A stretch of DNA of 64,000 nt. Origin: Niastella soli (GTDB taxonomy: Bacteria; Bacteroidota; Bacteroidia; Chitinophagales; Chitinophagaceae). The position numbers and the translations under genes are program-made. Where the stretch lies: the NCBI RefSeq assembly GCF_017742245.1, contig NZ_JAGHKO010000011.1:336518-400517 (forward strand), written 5' to 3'. The notes under the pieces were generated by a model. The model did not search any database. It was not told the origin of the DNA and saw nothing but the letters and a program-made list of their open reading frames with translations. Positions 8,666 to 17,710 of this stretch are shown here, in pieces; the first letter of the stretch is position 1, and each line of letters starts with the position of its first letter.

Positions 8666-10060
8666 ATGTATAAAGTTTTTTCGCTTGTATTGATGGTTGT
8701 TATGGCAGTAGCGGGGCAACAAAGTGTGGCGCGTCCCATAGATCCCCTGCAACCATTAAAAGTATCGCCCAATGGCCGCTATTTTATGACGGCCGATGGC
8801 AAGCCCTTCTTTTGGTTAGGTGATACAGACTGGTTGTTGTTTTCAAAGCTCAAGCGGGAAGAAGCGATCAAACTCCTTGACGACCGCCAGCAGAAAGGGT
8901 TTAATGTGATACAGGTAATGCTGCTGCATACCGCCAAAGTGGTAAATGCATATGGCGATACGGCTGTAAGAAAAGGCAATGTAGGCAAACCCATCACCAC
9001 GCCGGGCGCTAACCCCGATGATGCAGCACAATATGATTATTGGGACCATGTTGATTTTGTGGTAAAGGCAGCCGCTGAAAGAGGTATTTATGTAGCCATG
9101 GTACCGGTTTGGGGCAGTGTGGTAAAGGAAGGACATGTGAGCCCGGCACAGGCAAAACTATATGCGGCTTTTTTAGCCAATCGCTACAAATCACAAACCA
9201 ATGTGATCTGGATGAATGGAGGCGATATCAAAGGCACAGATTCAATCGCTGTTTGGAAAACGATCGGTCGCACCCTGCATGAAAAGGACCCCGGTCATTT
9301 GGTTACTTTCCATCCGCGCGGCCGCACTACTTCCTCCATCTGGTTTCACAATGAGCCCTGGTTGCAGTTCAATGTATTTCAAAGCGGTCACCGTCGCTAC
9401 AGCCAGGATACCAGCAAAGGCGATCTGCATTTTGGGGAAGACAACTGGAAGTATGTAGCCATGGATTATATTAAAAAGCCGGCGAAACCCACCTTCGATG
9501 CGGAACCTTCTTATGAAGAGATCCCCCAGGGTTTACATGATTCACTGGAAAAAAGATGGTCAGCAGCCGATGTAAGAAGATATGCTTACTGGTCGGTATT
9601 TGCTGGCGCCTGTGGGTATACGTATGGCGACAATGCCGTGATGCAAATGCACCGCCCGCACGATAAAGATGCTAATTACGGCGTATTCAATACCTGGTAT
9701 GAAGCCATGCTGGCTCCGGGTTCAGGACAAATGCAATACATAAAAGACCTGATGTTGTCAAGGTCGTATTTCGATCGCGTGCCTGATCAATCCCTGATAG
9801 CCGGTGAAGTGGGGGTGAAGTACAATCGCCTGCTGGCTACCCGTGGGAAGAATTATGCGATGTTCTATACTTATAACGGTCGCAGCTTCTCCGTAAAAAT
9901 GGATAAGCTGGCCGGCAAAAGCATCAAAGCATCCTGGTACAACCCAAGAGATGGCAAATACACTGAGATCGGTTCATTTGAGAACAAAGGGGTGAAAGAG
10001 TTTGATGCGCCGGGCGATGTTACAGATGGTAATGATTGGGTACTGGTGTTGGATTTTTAA
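8666..10060 (+). CDS. GH140-family glycosidase (apiosidase-like; DUF4038 plus putative collagen-binding-like domain)
   Basis: A 464-residue exported protein. The N-terminal DUF4038 TIM barrel begins PLKVSPNGRYFMTADGKPFF with WLGDTDWLLF. The C-terminal small domain (about 370-464) has YTYNGRSFSVKMDKLAG and a SWYNPRDGKY strand pattern of the putative collagen-binding type. This two-domain layout is that of GH140, whose founding member BT_1012 removes D-apiose from rhamnogalacturonan II. Candidate catalytic acids are Asp187 (WMNGGDIKG) and Glu280 (FDAEPSYEE); from memory the BT_1012 pair is Asp187/Glu284, which fits well. ATG 8666 starts the signal peptide; the open frame back to 8615 adds a repeat-derived leader. 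Other GH140 members may differ in specificity, so apiosidase is a strong inference rather than proof. Confidence 0.82.
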   Translation: MYKVFSLVLMVVMAVAGQQSVARPIDPLQPLKVSPNGRYFMTADGKPFFWLGDTDWLLFSKLKREEAIKLLDDRQQKGFNVIQVMLLHTAKVVNAYGDTAVRKGNVGKPITTPGANPDDAAQYDYWDHVDFVVKAAAERGIYVAMVPVWGSVVKEGHVSPAQAKLYAAFLANRYKSQTNVIWMNGGDIKGTDSIAVWKTIGRTLHEKDPGHLVTFHPRGRTTSSIWFHNEPWLQFNVFQSGHRRYSQDTSKGDLHFGEDNWKYVAMDYIKKPAKPTFDAEPSYEEIPQGLHDSLEKRWSAADVRRYAYWSVFAGACGYTYGDNAVMQMHRPHDKDANYGVFNTWYEAMLAPGSGQMQYIKDLMLSRSYFDRVPDQSLIAGEVGVKYNRLLATRGKNYAMFYTYNGRSFSVKMDKLAGKSIKASWYNPRDGKYTEIGSFENKGVKEFDAPGDVTDGNDWVLVLDF

Positions 10061-10078
10061 GGTTTTTTATAAAACGTG

Positions 10079-10978
10079 ATGCAAAAATTATTATACATAG
10101 CTTGTTTATTCCTGGTATCCTGTTCTACACAGAAACAGGTGTATATGTTTACCTCCTTCAACGAGCCCGCCAGCGACGGGCTGCGGTTGTTGTATAGCTA
10201 TGATGGCTATAAATGGACGGATGTGGGGCGTACGTTTGTAAAACCCGAAGTGGGTTCCAAAGTAATGCGTGATCCCTCCATTGCAAAGGGCGCCGATGGC
10301 GAATACCGCCTGGTGTGGACGAGCGGCTGGAAAAATGATAAAGGATTTGGGTATGCGCATTCGAAAGACCTGGTCCATTGGTCAACACCGGAGTTTATAC
10401 CTGTTATGGAAAACGATTCAAACGTAGTGAATGTATGGGCACCGGAGATCTTCTTTGATGACGAAAATAACCAGTTTATCATTGTATGGGCTTCTACCAT
10501 ACCATTTCGTTTTCCAAAAGGCGAAGAGGCGGAGGATAATAACCACCGCCTGTATTATACAGCGACTAAAGATTTTAAAACATTTTCACCTGCTAAATTA
10601 TACCTCGATCCGCAGTTCAGTGTGATCGATGCGGAGATCGTTAAAAGAGCGCCTAAAGACTATGTACTGGTGTTGAAAGACAATACCCGGCCCATGCGAA
10701 ATATAAAAGTGGGATTTGGGAATGATCCATTGGGTCCATGGAACAATATTTCCGCACCCATTACAACGCATTTAACGGAAGGCCCTTCTGTGGCCCATGT
10801 GGGTAAGGATTGGTTGATCTATTTCGACTCGTATGGCGATAAAAAATACAAAGCCGTTAAGACAACGGATTTTATACATTTTGATTCAGCGAGTGTATCT
10901 GTACCAGAAGGGCATAAACACGGGACGATCTTTATGACGAGTAAGAAGGAGTTGAAGATACTGTTGGATTCGAAGTAG
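10079..10978 (+). CDS. GH43-like five-bladed propeller lipoprotein
   Basis: A 299-residue protein with a clean lipoprotein signal, LVSC with Cys15. Three acidic residues sit as in clan GH-F: Asp65 in MRDPSIAKG, Asp184 in SVIDAEIV and Glu234 in TEGPSVAH. Blade motifs such as GYAHSKDLVHWSTPEF and NVVNVWAPEIFFDDENN support a GH43-type fold. Family members release L-arabinose, D-xylose or D-galactose from plant side chains; the exact subfamily is not readable here. A GTG at 10076 is directly upstream, but ATG 10079 gives the better signal peptide. The gene starts 18 bases after the GH140 gene and is probably co-transcribed with it. Confidence 0.8.
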   Translation: MQKLLYIACLFLVSCSTQKQVYMFTSFNEPASDGLRLLYSYDGYKWTDVGRTFVKPEVGSKVMRDPSIAKGADGEYRLVWTSGWKNDKGFGYAHSKDLVHWSTPEFIPVMENDSNVVNVWAPEIFFDDENNQFIIVWASTIPFRFPKGEEAEDNNHRLYYTATKDFKTFSPAKLYLDPQFSVIDAEIVKRAPKDYVLVLKDNTRPMRNIKVGFGNDPLGPWNNISAPITTHLTEGPSVAHVGKDWLIYFDSYGDKKYKAVKTTDFIHFDSASVSVPEGHKHGTIFMTSKKELKILLDSK

Positions 10979-11228
10979 GTCGGTTTAGAGTTGATCAGTT
11001 GACCAGTTGATCAGGAAGAAGAAGGTTGATACGGTTGATATGGTTGATAGAGTTGATAAGGGCGCGAAGTAGAAAGTTTGGACAGTTGACGAGCCGCAGG
11101 CGAGAACTGGGTTTTTCCCATTGCTCTCGGCTCAGCCGAGACCGACTGCCGGATATGATGCCGAATTAAAGGCGTTTCACGTTTCACGTTTGACAGCCTG
11201 TCCCGCTCTGCGGGATTTCACGATAAAG
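10979..11228 (+). repeat. Modular intergenic repeat, copy 1
   Basis: A 250-base mosaic: a GTTGATCAGTTGACCAG/GTTGATA stretch (10990-11065), a segment with GAGCCGCAGGCGAG (11091-11104), TTTCACG direct repeats near 11175-11190, a CCCGCTCTGCGGG hairpin, and an end TTTCACGATAAAG just before the next gene. The same parts recur in the same order upstream of other genes (for example 29085-29411). No coding potential. Confidence 0.75.
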
Positions 11229-11238
11229 AAACTTTAGA

Positions 11239-13083
11239 ATGAATAAGCTACTAGTTATAGGAACATTGTTAATTGGAAGTATACAACAAGCTTCGGCCCA
11301 GGATACGGTGCGTTACGTTGGCACAACCCTGTCAAACGTAGACTATCATCATGGTCAGTTATCGCCGGCAGTAGGGGTGCACAACATCCAGGTAATGCGG
11401 GCCAACCGGGATATAAAGGATTCTACTACCGGTTTTGGCTGGACGTATAACCACCAGCCTTTGCTTACGTATTGGAATAATACTTACTACCTCGAATACC
11501 TGAGCAATCCGGTGGGTGAGCACGTGCCGCCTGGCCAATCCCTGCTGATGACCTCAAAAGATGGTTATCACTGGACGGCGCCAAAGATCTCGTTCCCTAT
11601 TTACAAAGTACCCGATGGTACAACCAAGGAAGACTATAAGGATTCAGTAGCCTATAACTTGTCTGCAGTAATGCACCAGCGCATGGGTTTTTATATTTCT
11701 ACCAAAAACCGCTTGCTGATGCTTGGGTTTTATGGCATCGTACTGGGGCCGCATGACGATCCCAACGATGGCAATGGTATTGGCCGGGTAGTACGTGAGA
11801 TCAATAAAGATGGCAGCCTGGGCCCCATCTATTTCATTCGCTACAACCATGCGTTCAATGAAAAGAACACCAGCTATCCCTTCTTTGAAAAAAGCAAGGA
11901 CAAAGGGTTTGTAGAAGCCTGTAAGGAATTATTGAACAACAACCTGATGGTGCAGCAGTGGAGCGAAGAAGCAGATCGAAACGATCCGTTGATCACGCTG
12001 CGCAATGACAATTATAAAGCATTCAATTATTACACCCTGCCCGATGGCCGGACCGTTGGATTGTGGAAACTGGCGTTGACTTCCATCAGTGCAGATAAAG
12101 GAAAAAGCTGGTTATATAATCCTGTACGTGCTCCCCACTTCGTGAACAGCAATGCCAAGATCTGGGGACAACGCACCTCAGATGGAAAATATGCTACAGT
12201 ATATAATCCATCAGAGTTCCGGTGGCCGCTGGCTTTGTCGGTAAGTGACGATGGACTTAATTATAAGAACCTGTTACTGGTAAATGGTGAGATCACTTCC
12301 CTGCGTTATGGCGGTGCTTACAAAAGCTATGGACCGCAATACACCCGTGGGTTGGAAGCGGGGGCCGTATCACCCGATGGCAATTGCTGGGTAACCTACA
12401 GCGTGAACAAGGAAGACATCTGGGTGGCGAGCATACCCGTACCAGTAAAAGATAAGGTAGAGAGTGATGTGAACGACGATTTCACCACCTTGCCTGCTGC
12501 CAGTGCATTAAAAGAATGGAATATTTACAGTCCTATGTGGGCGCCGGTTGCTATTGATAAAGCACCGGATGGCACCCAGGTACTGTCGTTGAAGGATAAA
12601 GATCCATTTGATTATGGAAAAGCTGAACACGTACTGTCTGCTGCAAAAAGAATGAAGGCAACGTTTACGGTAATTCCACAACAAAATGATCATGGTAACC
12701 TGCACATCGAATTTCAGGATGCCAAAGGCAACGCAGGCATCAGAATGGTATTTGATTCAACCGGTACATTATATGTAAAGGCTGGCTATAGAAACAGAAG
12801 CATCATGAAATATGAGGCAGGAAAACAGTATGAAGTTACCGTGTCCTTAAACACCAATGCCCGTTTTTATACCGTATCCGTAAATGGAAAAGAGAGTGGT
12901 AATCAGATCTTCTTTGCCCCTTTGGAAAATGTACAACGCCTGGTATTCAGGACCGGTGATGTGCGTCGTTTTCCCAATGCCGATACCCCTACTGATCAGA
13001 TGTATGATCTGCCTAACCCTGGCGCACAAGACCAGCCGGCAGCGTATTTGATCAAATCAGTAAAAACGAAAAAGGAACAATGA
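11239..13083 (+). CDS. Secreted sialidase-like beta-propeller with C-terminal jelly-roll (LamG/3-keto-disaccharide-hydrolase-like) domain
   Basis: A 614-residue protein with a signal peptide ending QASAQ. Residues of about 25-405 carry propeller-like repeats (WTYNHQPLLTYWNNTYYLEYL, SLLMTSKDGYHWTAPK, ALSVSDDGLNYKN, AGAVSPDGNCWVTYS) similar to sialidase/BNR folds. From about 415 a jelly-roll-like domain follows (NDDFTTLP, KEWNIYSP, KRMKATFTVIPQQNDHGNLHIEFQ), resembling LamG or DUF1080 modules. I do not recognise the enzyme family. Such proteins in pectin loci may be hydrolases or lyases of acidic sugars; that is inference. The gene is flanked by two different dispersed repeats, so it may be a separately acquired unit. 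Confidence 0.6.
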   Translation: MNKLLVIGTLLIGSIQQASAQDTVRYVGTTLSNVDYHHGQLSPAVGVHNIQVMRANRDIKDSTTGFGWTYNHQPLLTYWNNTYYLEYLSNPVGEHVPPGQSLLMTSKDGYHWTAPKISFPIYKVPDGTTKEDYKDSVAYNLSAVMHQRMGFYISTKNRLLMLGFYGIVLGPHDDPNDGNGIGRVVREINKDGSLGPIYFIRYNHAFNEKNTSYPFFEKSKDKGFVEACKELLNNNLMVQQWSEEADRNDPLITLRNDNYKAFNYYTLPDGRTVGLWKLALTSISADKGKSWLYNPVRAPHFVNSNAKIWGQRTSDGKYATVYNPSEFRWPLALSVSDDGLNYKNLLLVNGEITSLRYGGAYKSYGPQYTRGLEAGAVSPDGNCWVTYSVNKEDIWVASIPVPVKDKVESDVNDDFTTLPAASALKEWNIYSPMWAPVAIDKAPDGTQVLSLKDKDPFDYGKAEHVLSAAKRMKATFTVIPQQNDHGNLHIEFQDAKGNAGIRMVFDSTGTLYVKAGYRNRSIMKYEAGKQYEVTVSLNTNARFYTVSVNGKESGNQIFFAPLENVQRLVFRTGDVRRFPNADTPTDQMYDLPNPGAQDQPAAYLIKSVKTKKEQ

Positions 13084-13096
13084 TAGTCAAAAGCAA

Positions 13097-13234
13097 GACC
13101 TGTAAGGTCCGCCATCGGGTCTTAAGCAAACAGACGGTATAGCGGTCCTGACAGGTCGGGACTGCGAAACAGGACCTGTCAGGTGCACAGTTACAGCCTA
13201 ATTAAGCAATATTAAATGGTGCACCTTACAGGTC
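13097..13234. repeat. Dispersed intergenic element, copy B (GACCTGTAAGGT termini)
   Basis: A 138-base unit with the terminal inverted repeats GACCTGTAAGGT and ACCTTACAGGTC and inner CCTGACAGGTC / GACCTGTCAGG arms. It is homologous to 5203-5341 and 47652-47819 and begins 13 bases after a stop codon. Confidence 0.8.
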
Positions 13235-13254
13235 CGCCAATGAAATAAAAAGCA

Positions 13255-14802
13255 ATGATCAAAAGAGCAAGCATATTAATAATATTCATCGCTGGTTGCG
13301 TAAGCGGCGTCGTTGCTCAAAAGAGTAAGAAGGGGAGTGGTGTGTTGAAAGCAGACGATTTCCGTCACTATGTAGACTATTTCAATAAAATGGAAAATGA
13401 GAATGTTGCGCAGGCCATTCCCAATGCACAATCATGGGATTGGCTGAAGGCCAATATTCCCCTGTTTGAATGTCCGCAACAGAACTTCGAGGAAATGTGG
13501 TATTTCCGCTGGTGGACGTTGCGCAAACACATCAAACAAACACCGGTGGGGTTTGCGATCACCGAGTTCCTGGTACCACGCACCTATGCCGATAAGTACA
13601 ACCTCATTGGCAGTGCCCTGGGGCATCATATTTATGAATCCCGCTGGTTGCATGACAACAAGTACCTGAATGAGGATATGCATGTATGGTATCGGGGCAA
13701 TGAAGGCAAGCCCATGAACAAATTGCATAGTTTCAGCAGCTGGAACATTTATGCATTGTACAACCGCTACCTGGTAAATGCTGACAGCAGCTGGTTACTG
13801 AACATGCTGCCCGATCTGGAAACTGATTATGCCCGTTGGGAATCGGAAAAACGGATGCCCAATGGCCTCTTCTGGCAAACAGATGTAAAGGATGGCATGG
13901 AAGAGACCATCAGCGGCGGCAGAAAAGAAAAGAACTACCGGCCCACCATCAACAGCTATATGTATGGCAATGCCATCGCGTTGGCCAAAATGGAAACCAT
14001 GGCTGGTAACAAAGCTAAAGCGGACCTGTACACCGCTAAAGCAGATACAATTAAAAAACTGATCCAGACATTACTCTGGAGTCCGGTTGATACATTCTTT
14101 GTAACCCGCAAACAAGCAGATACGTTGGCCGATGTGCGGGAAGAAGTAGGTTTTATTCCCTGGTATTTTAATTTGCCTGATGCCGGATATGAAGCCGCCT
14201 GGAAACCGATAAAAGAAGAGAAGGCATTCTTTGCTCCTTTTGGTATAACAACCGCTGAAAGAAGTGATCCTCGCTTTCGTAAACGTGGCTGTTGCGCGTG
14301 TGAATGGGATGGTGCTGTATGGCCTTATGCCACCGCACAAACCATGACTGCCATGGCCAACTTAATGAATAATTATCAGCAAACGGTTGTGAACGATTCG
14401 GTGTATTTTCGCCTGATGGAGTTGTATGTGGAATCGCAATACCACCGCGGCCGCCCGTATGTAGGTGAATACCTCGATGAATCACATGGGTATTGGTTGA
14501 AAGACGACCAGGAACGCAGCCGGTACTATAACCATTCCACTTTTAACGACTTAATTATAACCGGGTTGGCAGGCTTGCGGCCACGTAGTGATAACATGAT
14601 CGAAGTAAATCCGCTGGTCCCCGAAAACAAATGGGATTGGTTTTGTCTCGATAATGTAGCATACCACGGCAAACTCGTTACCATTATCTGGGATAAAAAC
14701 GGATCAAAATATAAAAAGGGTAAAGGGCTGAGCGTTTGGGTAAATGGAAAGAAAATAGTGTCAGCTGAACATTTACAAAAAGTAACAGGAATTATTGAAT
14801 AA
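13255..14802 (+). CDS. Exported (alpha/alpha)6-barrel glycosidase, MGH1/GH63/GH142-like
   Basis: A 515-residue protein with an N-terminal export signal. The sequence has features of an (alpha/alpha)6 toroid: MWYFRWWTLRKHI near the start, NKLHSFSSWNIYALYNRYL, MPNGLFWQTDVKDGMEETISGG, CACEWDGAVWPYATAQTM and YGEYLDE-like motifs in the last third. These match the MGH1-like/GH63-type domain, which in pectin loci includes GH142 beta-L-arabinofuranosidase modules. I cannot separate those families by eye. The Asp and Glu in QTDVKDGMEE and in CEWDGAVWPY are candidate catalytic residues. The GH2 gene starts 22 bases later, so the two are probably one transcript. Confidence 0.65.
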   Translation: MIKRASILIIFIAGCVSGVVAQKSKKGSGVLKADDFRHYVDYFNKMENENVAQAIPNAQSWDWLKANIPLFECPQQNFEEMWYFRWWTLRKHIKQTPVGFAITEFLVPRTYADKYNLIGSALGHHIYESRWLHDNKYLNEDMHVWYRGNEGKPMNKLHSFSSWNIYALYNRYLVNADSSWLLNMLPDLETDYARWESEKRMPNGLFWQTDVKDGMEETISGGRKEKNYRPTINSYMYGNAIALAKMETMAGNKAKADLYTAKADTIKKLIQTLLWSPVDTFFVTRKQADTLADVREEVGFIPWYFNLPDAGYEAAWKPIKEEKAFFAPFGITTAERSDPRFRKRGCCACEWDGAVWPYATAQTMTAMANLMNNYQQTVVNDSVYFRLMELYVESQYHRGRPYVGEYLDESHGYWLKDDQERSRYYNHSTFNDLIITGLAGLRPRSDNMIEVNPLVPENKWDWFCLDNVAYHGKLVTIIWDKNGSKYKKGKGLSVWVNGKKIVSAEHLQKVTGIIE

Positions 14803-14824
14803 GTATAAACAGCGTACAGCTACG

Positions 14825-17632
14825 ATGGAAATGAAACCGACTATAAAAACCAATTTTCTCAAAGGACTGGCTTTGGTTGTAGGCTTTCAGCTTGCTGCTT
14901 TTGGCTCAGCGAATGCTCAATCTACAGAGATTCAGTACTTGTCAGGCACTGGAAGTGATAAAACCGTAAACTGGCAATTCTTTTGTACAGCCGGTCGCAA
15001 TTCAGGTAAATGGACAACCATTGCCGTACCCAGTAACTGGGAACAGCAGGGGTTTGGCAAATACAACTACGGCCACGATAAAGATTCGGTTCGTGGTAAA
15101 GAACAGGGATTATACAAATACAATTTCAACGTGCCTGCTAACTGGCAGGGCAAAACCATCAATATAGTTTTTGAAGGTTCCATGACCGATACCGAAGTAA
15201 AGATCAACGGAAAATCGGCCGGGGAAACACACCAGGGTTCTTTTTACAGTTTCTCTTATGACATCACGAAGCTGTTGAAGTTTGGTAAAAAGAACCTGCT
15301 GGAAGTGACCGTGAGCAAACACTCTGGTAATGAGTCGGTGAACTGGGCAGAACGCCATGGTGATTACTGGATCTTTGGCGGCATCTTCAGACCGGTGTTC
15401 TTACAGGCATTGCCGGTTGAACATATTGCTCAGGTAGCCCTTGATGGAAAAGCAAATGGCGCCTTTGCAGCCAATGTAAAGGTAGCGGCTGTTTCACAGG
15501 TGGATGAAGTGAGCGCGCAGCTGTTCACTATGGATGGCAAAAAAGTAGGCGATGCGTTTTCTGCAAAAATAAAATCAGGTGATACCCTCGCTGCCTTGAA
15601 AACAAGCGTGGCTGCTCCTGCAACATGGACACCCGAGTTTCCCAATCGTTACAAGGTTGAATTCACCTTGCTGTCAAAAGGCAAGCCAGTACATACAGTA
15701 CAGGAGAAATTTGGTTTCCGCACTATTGAAGTGCGCGAGCGCGATGGCATTTACCTCAATGGCGTTAAAATAAAATTCAAAGGCGTGTGCCGTCACTCGT
15801 TCTGGCCAACTACCGCCAGAGCCATGAATGAGACCCGGAGCCTTGAGGATGTGTTGATGATGAAAGACATGAACATGAACGCGGTGCGTATGTCGCATTA
15901 TCCTCCGGATGCACATTTTCTCAATACCTGCGACTCGTTAGGTTTAATGGTGCTCGATGAATTAGGCGGCTGGCACAAAGCATACGATACGCAGGTGGGC
16001 AGCAAGCTGGTGCATGAAATGATCGCGCATGATGTAAATCACCCCTCCATCGTTATTTGGGATAATGGTAATGAAGGCGGTCATAATTTTGAACTGGACC
16101 ATTGGTTCGATGAACTGGATATTCAACACCGTCCGTTGATCCACCCCTGGCAGGTATTCCGTCAGTTCGATACCCAACACTATATCAACTACGATTACGG
16201 TAACGAAACGCACCTGCATGGTCACCAGATCGTGTTCCCCACAGAATTCCTACATGGCTTGTATGATGGTGGTTTAGGTGCCGGGCTGGAAGATTACTGG
16301 GAACTGATGTGGCGTCATCCCCGTTCAGCCGGTGGCTTCCTGTGGGTGTTTGCCGATGAAGGCATAGCCAGAAAAGACAAGAATGACAGCATCGACAACG
16401 ACGGTAACCATGCTCCCGATGGTATTGTGGGACCCTACCACGAGAAAGAAGGCAGCTATTATACCATTAAAGAAGTATGGGCTCCCGTTCATTTCGAATT
16501 AAAAGATATTACTCCTGCTTTCAACGGACAATTCAACGTAGAGAACAGGTATCATTTTACCAACCTGAATCAATGCCGCTTTACGTTTAAACTGGCGTCA
16601 TTGCAAAACGGTAGTAAAGACACCGCTGTAGGAACGGTAAACGTGCCCGGCATTACACCTGGTACAAGCGGCACCATTACCTGTAACCTGCCGGCCAACT
16701 GGCAACAGTACAGTGTCATATATGTAACGGCATACGATGTGACCGGTCATGAAATATATACCTGGAGCTGGCCTATTAAACTGCCCGCTGCCGTTGCAAA
16801 AAATATAATAAAGCTGGAAGGCAATGCCACTGTTAACGTAGCTGATAAAGATTCCCTGATCATTGCTACTGCGGGTGATGTAACAATCACTTTCAATAAA
16901 AGAACAGGGCTGTTACAAACCGTGCAAAATGGCAAAGGCGCCATTCCTTTAAGCAATGGTCCTTTACTGTGCGAAGGCGAGACCGGCTTTATAAAATGGA
17001 ATACCCGCAAGGATGGCAACAACCAGATTATTGCTGCCGAGTTCCAGAAGAAAAGTCTTTGCCAGTTGCTGGAGTGGACCATCTTCCCTTCAGGCTGGGT
17101 AAAAATGCAGGTAAAGTATTTCCCGAAAGAATATGAGACCTCATTGGTAGGTATCAATTTCTCCTTTCCTGAAAGTATTGTAAAATCAGTACAATGGATG
17201 GGTGTAGGACCATACCGTGTTTGGAAGAATCGCATGAAAGGCGGTACGCTGAATGTTTGGAATAAAGACTATAACAATACATCAACCGGTGAAGGCAAAC
17301 TGATCTATCCTGAGTTCAAAGGATATTATTCAAACCTGTACTGGATGAAGTTAAACACAACCGGACAACCGCTGACTGTGGTATGTGCCAATGAAGATGT
17401 GTTCTTACGGTTATTCACCCCCAAATTTTCTGTTACTTCATTTAATACCGCACCTGCGTTCCCCGATGGCGATCTGTCGTTCATGCATGGCATTTCACCC
17501 ATTGGTACCAAATCGCAAAAAGCGGAGAACATGGGGCCCATGGGGAAAAAGCATATGTTCTATGATTATGGCAAAGACCCGATGTATGCCAAGGATATAA
17601 CCTTATTCTTTGACTTTTCTGGAAAGGAATAG
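14825..17632 (+). CDS. GH2-family exported glycosidase (beta-galactosidase/beta-glucuronidase type)
   Basis: A 935-residue protein with a signal peptide ending SANAQ. The GH2 order is visible: an N-terminal sugar-binding jelly roll (SNWEQQGFGKYNYG, GLYKYNFNVP, GSMTDTEVKINGKSAG), an immunoglobulin-like domain, then a TIM barrel with GVCRHSFWP and MKDMNMNAVRMSHYPPD. The acid/base is probably Glu417 in WDNGNEGG, and a second Glu in FPTEFLHGL is a nucleophile candidate. A long C-terminal beta-rich region follows. GH2 enzymes in pectin loci act on galactose, glucuronate or arabinose; specificity is not resolved. ATG 14825 is chosen for the signal peptide; the frame extends upstream to overlap the previous gene. 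Confidence 0.86.
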   Translation: MEMKPTIKTNFLKGLALVVGFQLAAFGSANAQSTEIQYLSGTGSDKTVNWQFFCTAGRNSGKWTTIAVPSNWEQQGFGKYNYGHDKDSVRGKEQGLYKYNFNVPANWQGKTINIVFEGSMTDTEVKINGKSAGETHQGSFYSFSYDITKLLKFGKKNLLEVTVSKHSGNESVNWAERHGDYWIFGGIFRPVFLQALPVEHIAQVALDGKANGAFAANVKVAAVSQVDEVSAQLFTMDGKKVGDAFSAKIKSGDTLAALKTSVAAPATWTPEFPNRYKVEFTLLSKGKPVHTVQEKFGFRTIEVRERDGIYLNGVKIKFKGVCRHSFWPTTARAMNETRSLEDVLMMKDMNMNAVRMSHYPPDAHFLNTCDSLGLMVLDELGGWHKAYDTQVGSKLVHEMIAHDVNHPSIVIWDNGNEGGHNFELDHWFDELDIQHRPLIHPWQVFRQFDTQHYINYDYGNETHLHGHQIVFPTEFLHGLYDGGLGAGLEDYWELMWRHPRSAGGFLWVFADEGIARKDKNDSIDNDGNHAPDGIVGPYHEKEGSYYTIKEVWAPVHFELKDITPAFNGQFNVENRYHFTNLNQCRFTFKLASLQNGSKDTAVGTVNVPGITPGTSGTITCNLPANWQQYSVIYVTAYDVTGHEIYTWSWPIKLPAAVAKNIIKLEGNATVNVADKDSLIIATAGDVTITFNKRTGLLQTVQNGKGAIPLSNGPLLCEGETGFIKWNTRKDGNNQIIAAEFQKKSLCQLLEWTIFPSGWVKMQVKYFPKEYETSLVGINFSFPESIVKSVQWMGVGPYRVWKNRMKGGTLNVWNKDYNNTSTGEGKLIYPEFKGYYSNLYWMKLNTTGQPLTVVCANEDVFLRLFTPKFSVTSFNTAPAFPDGDLSFMHGISPIGTKSQKAENMGPMGKKHMFYDYGKDPMYAKDITLFFDFSGKE

Positions 17633-17710
17633 GTTGAAGAGAGTTGATCAGTTGACCAGTTAATAGGTTGACAGGACCGGGGGAGGCTCCGGGAATGTAA
17701 TTAAAATGAC

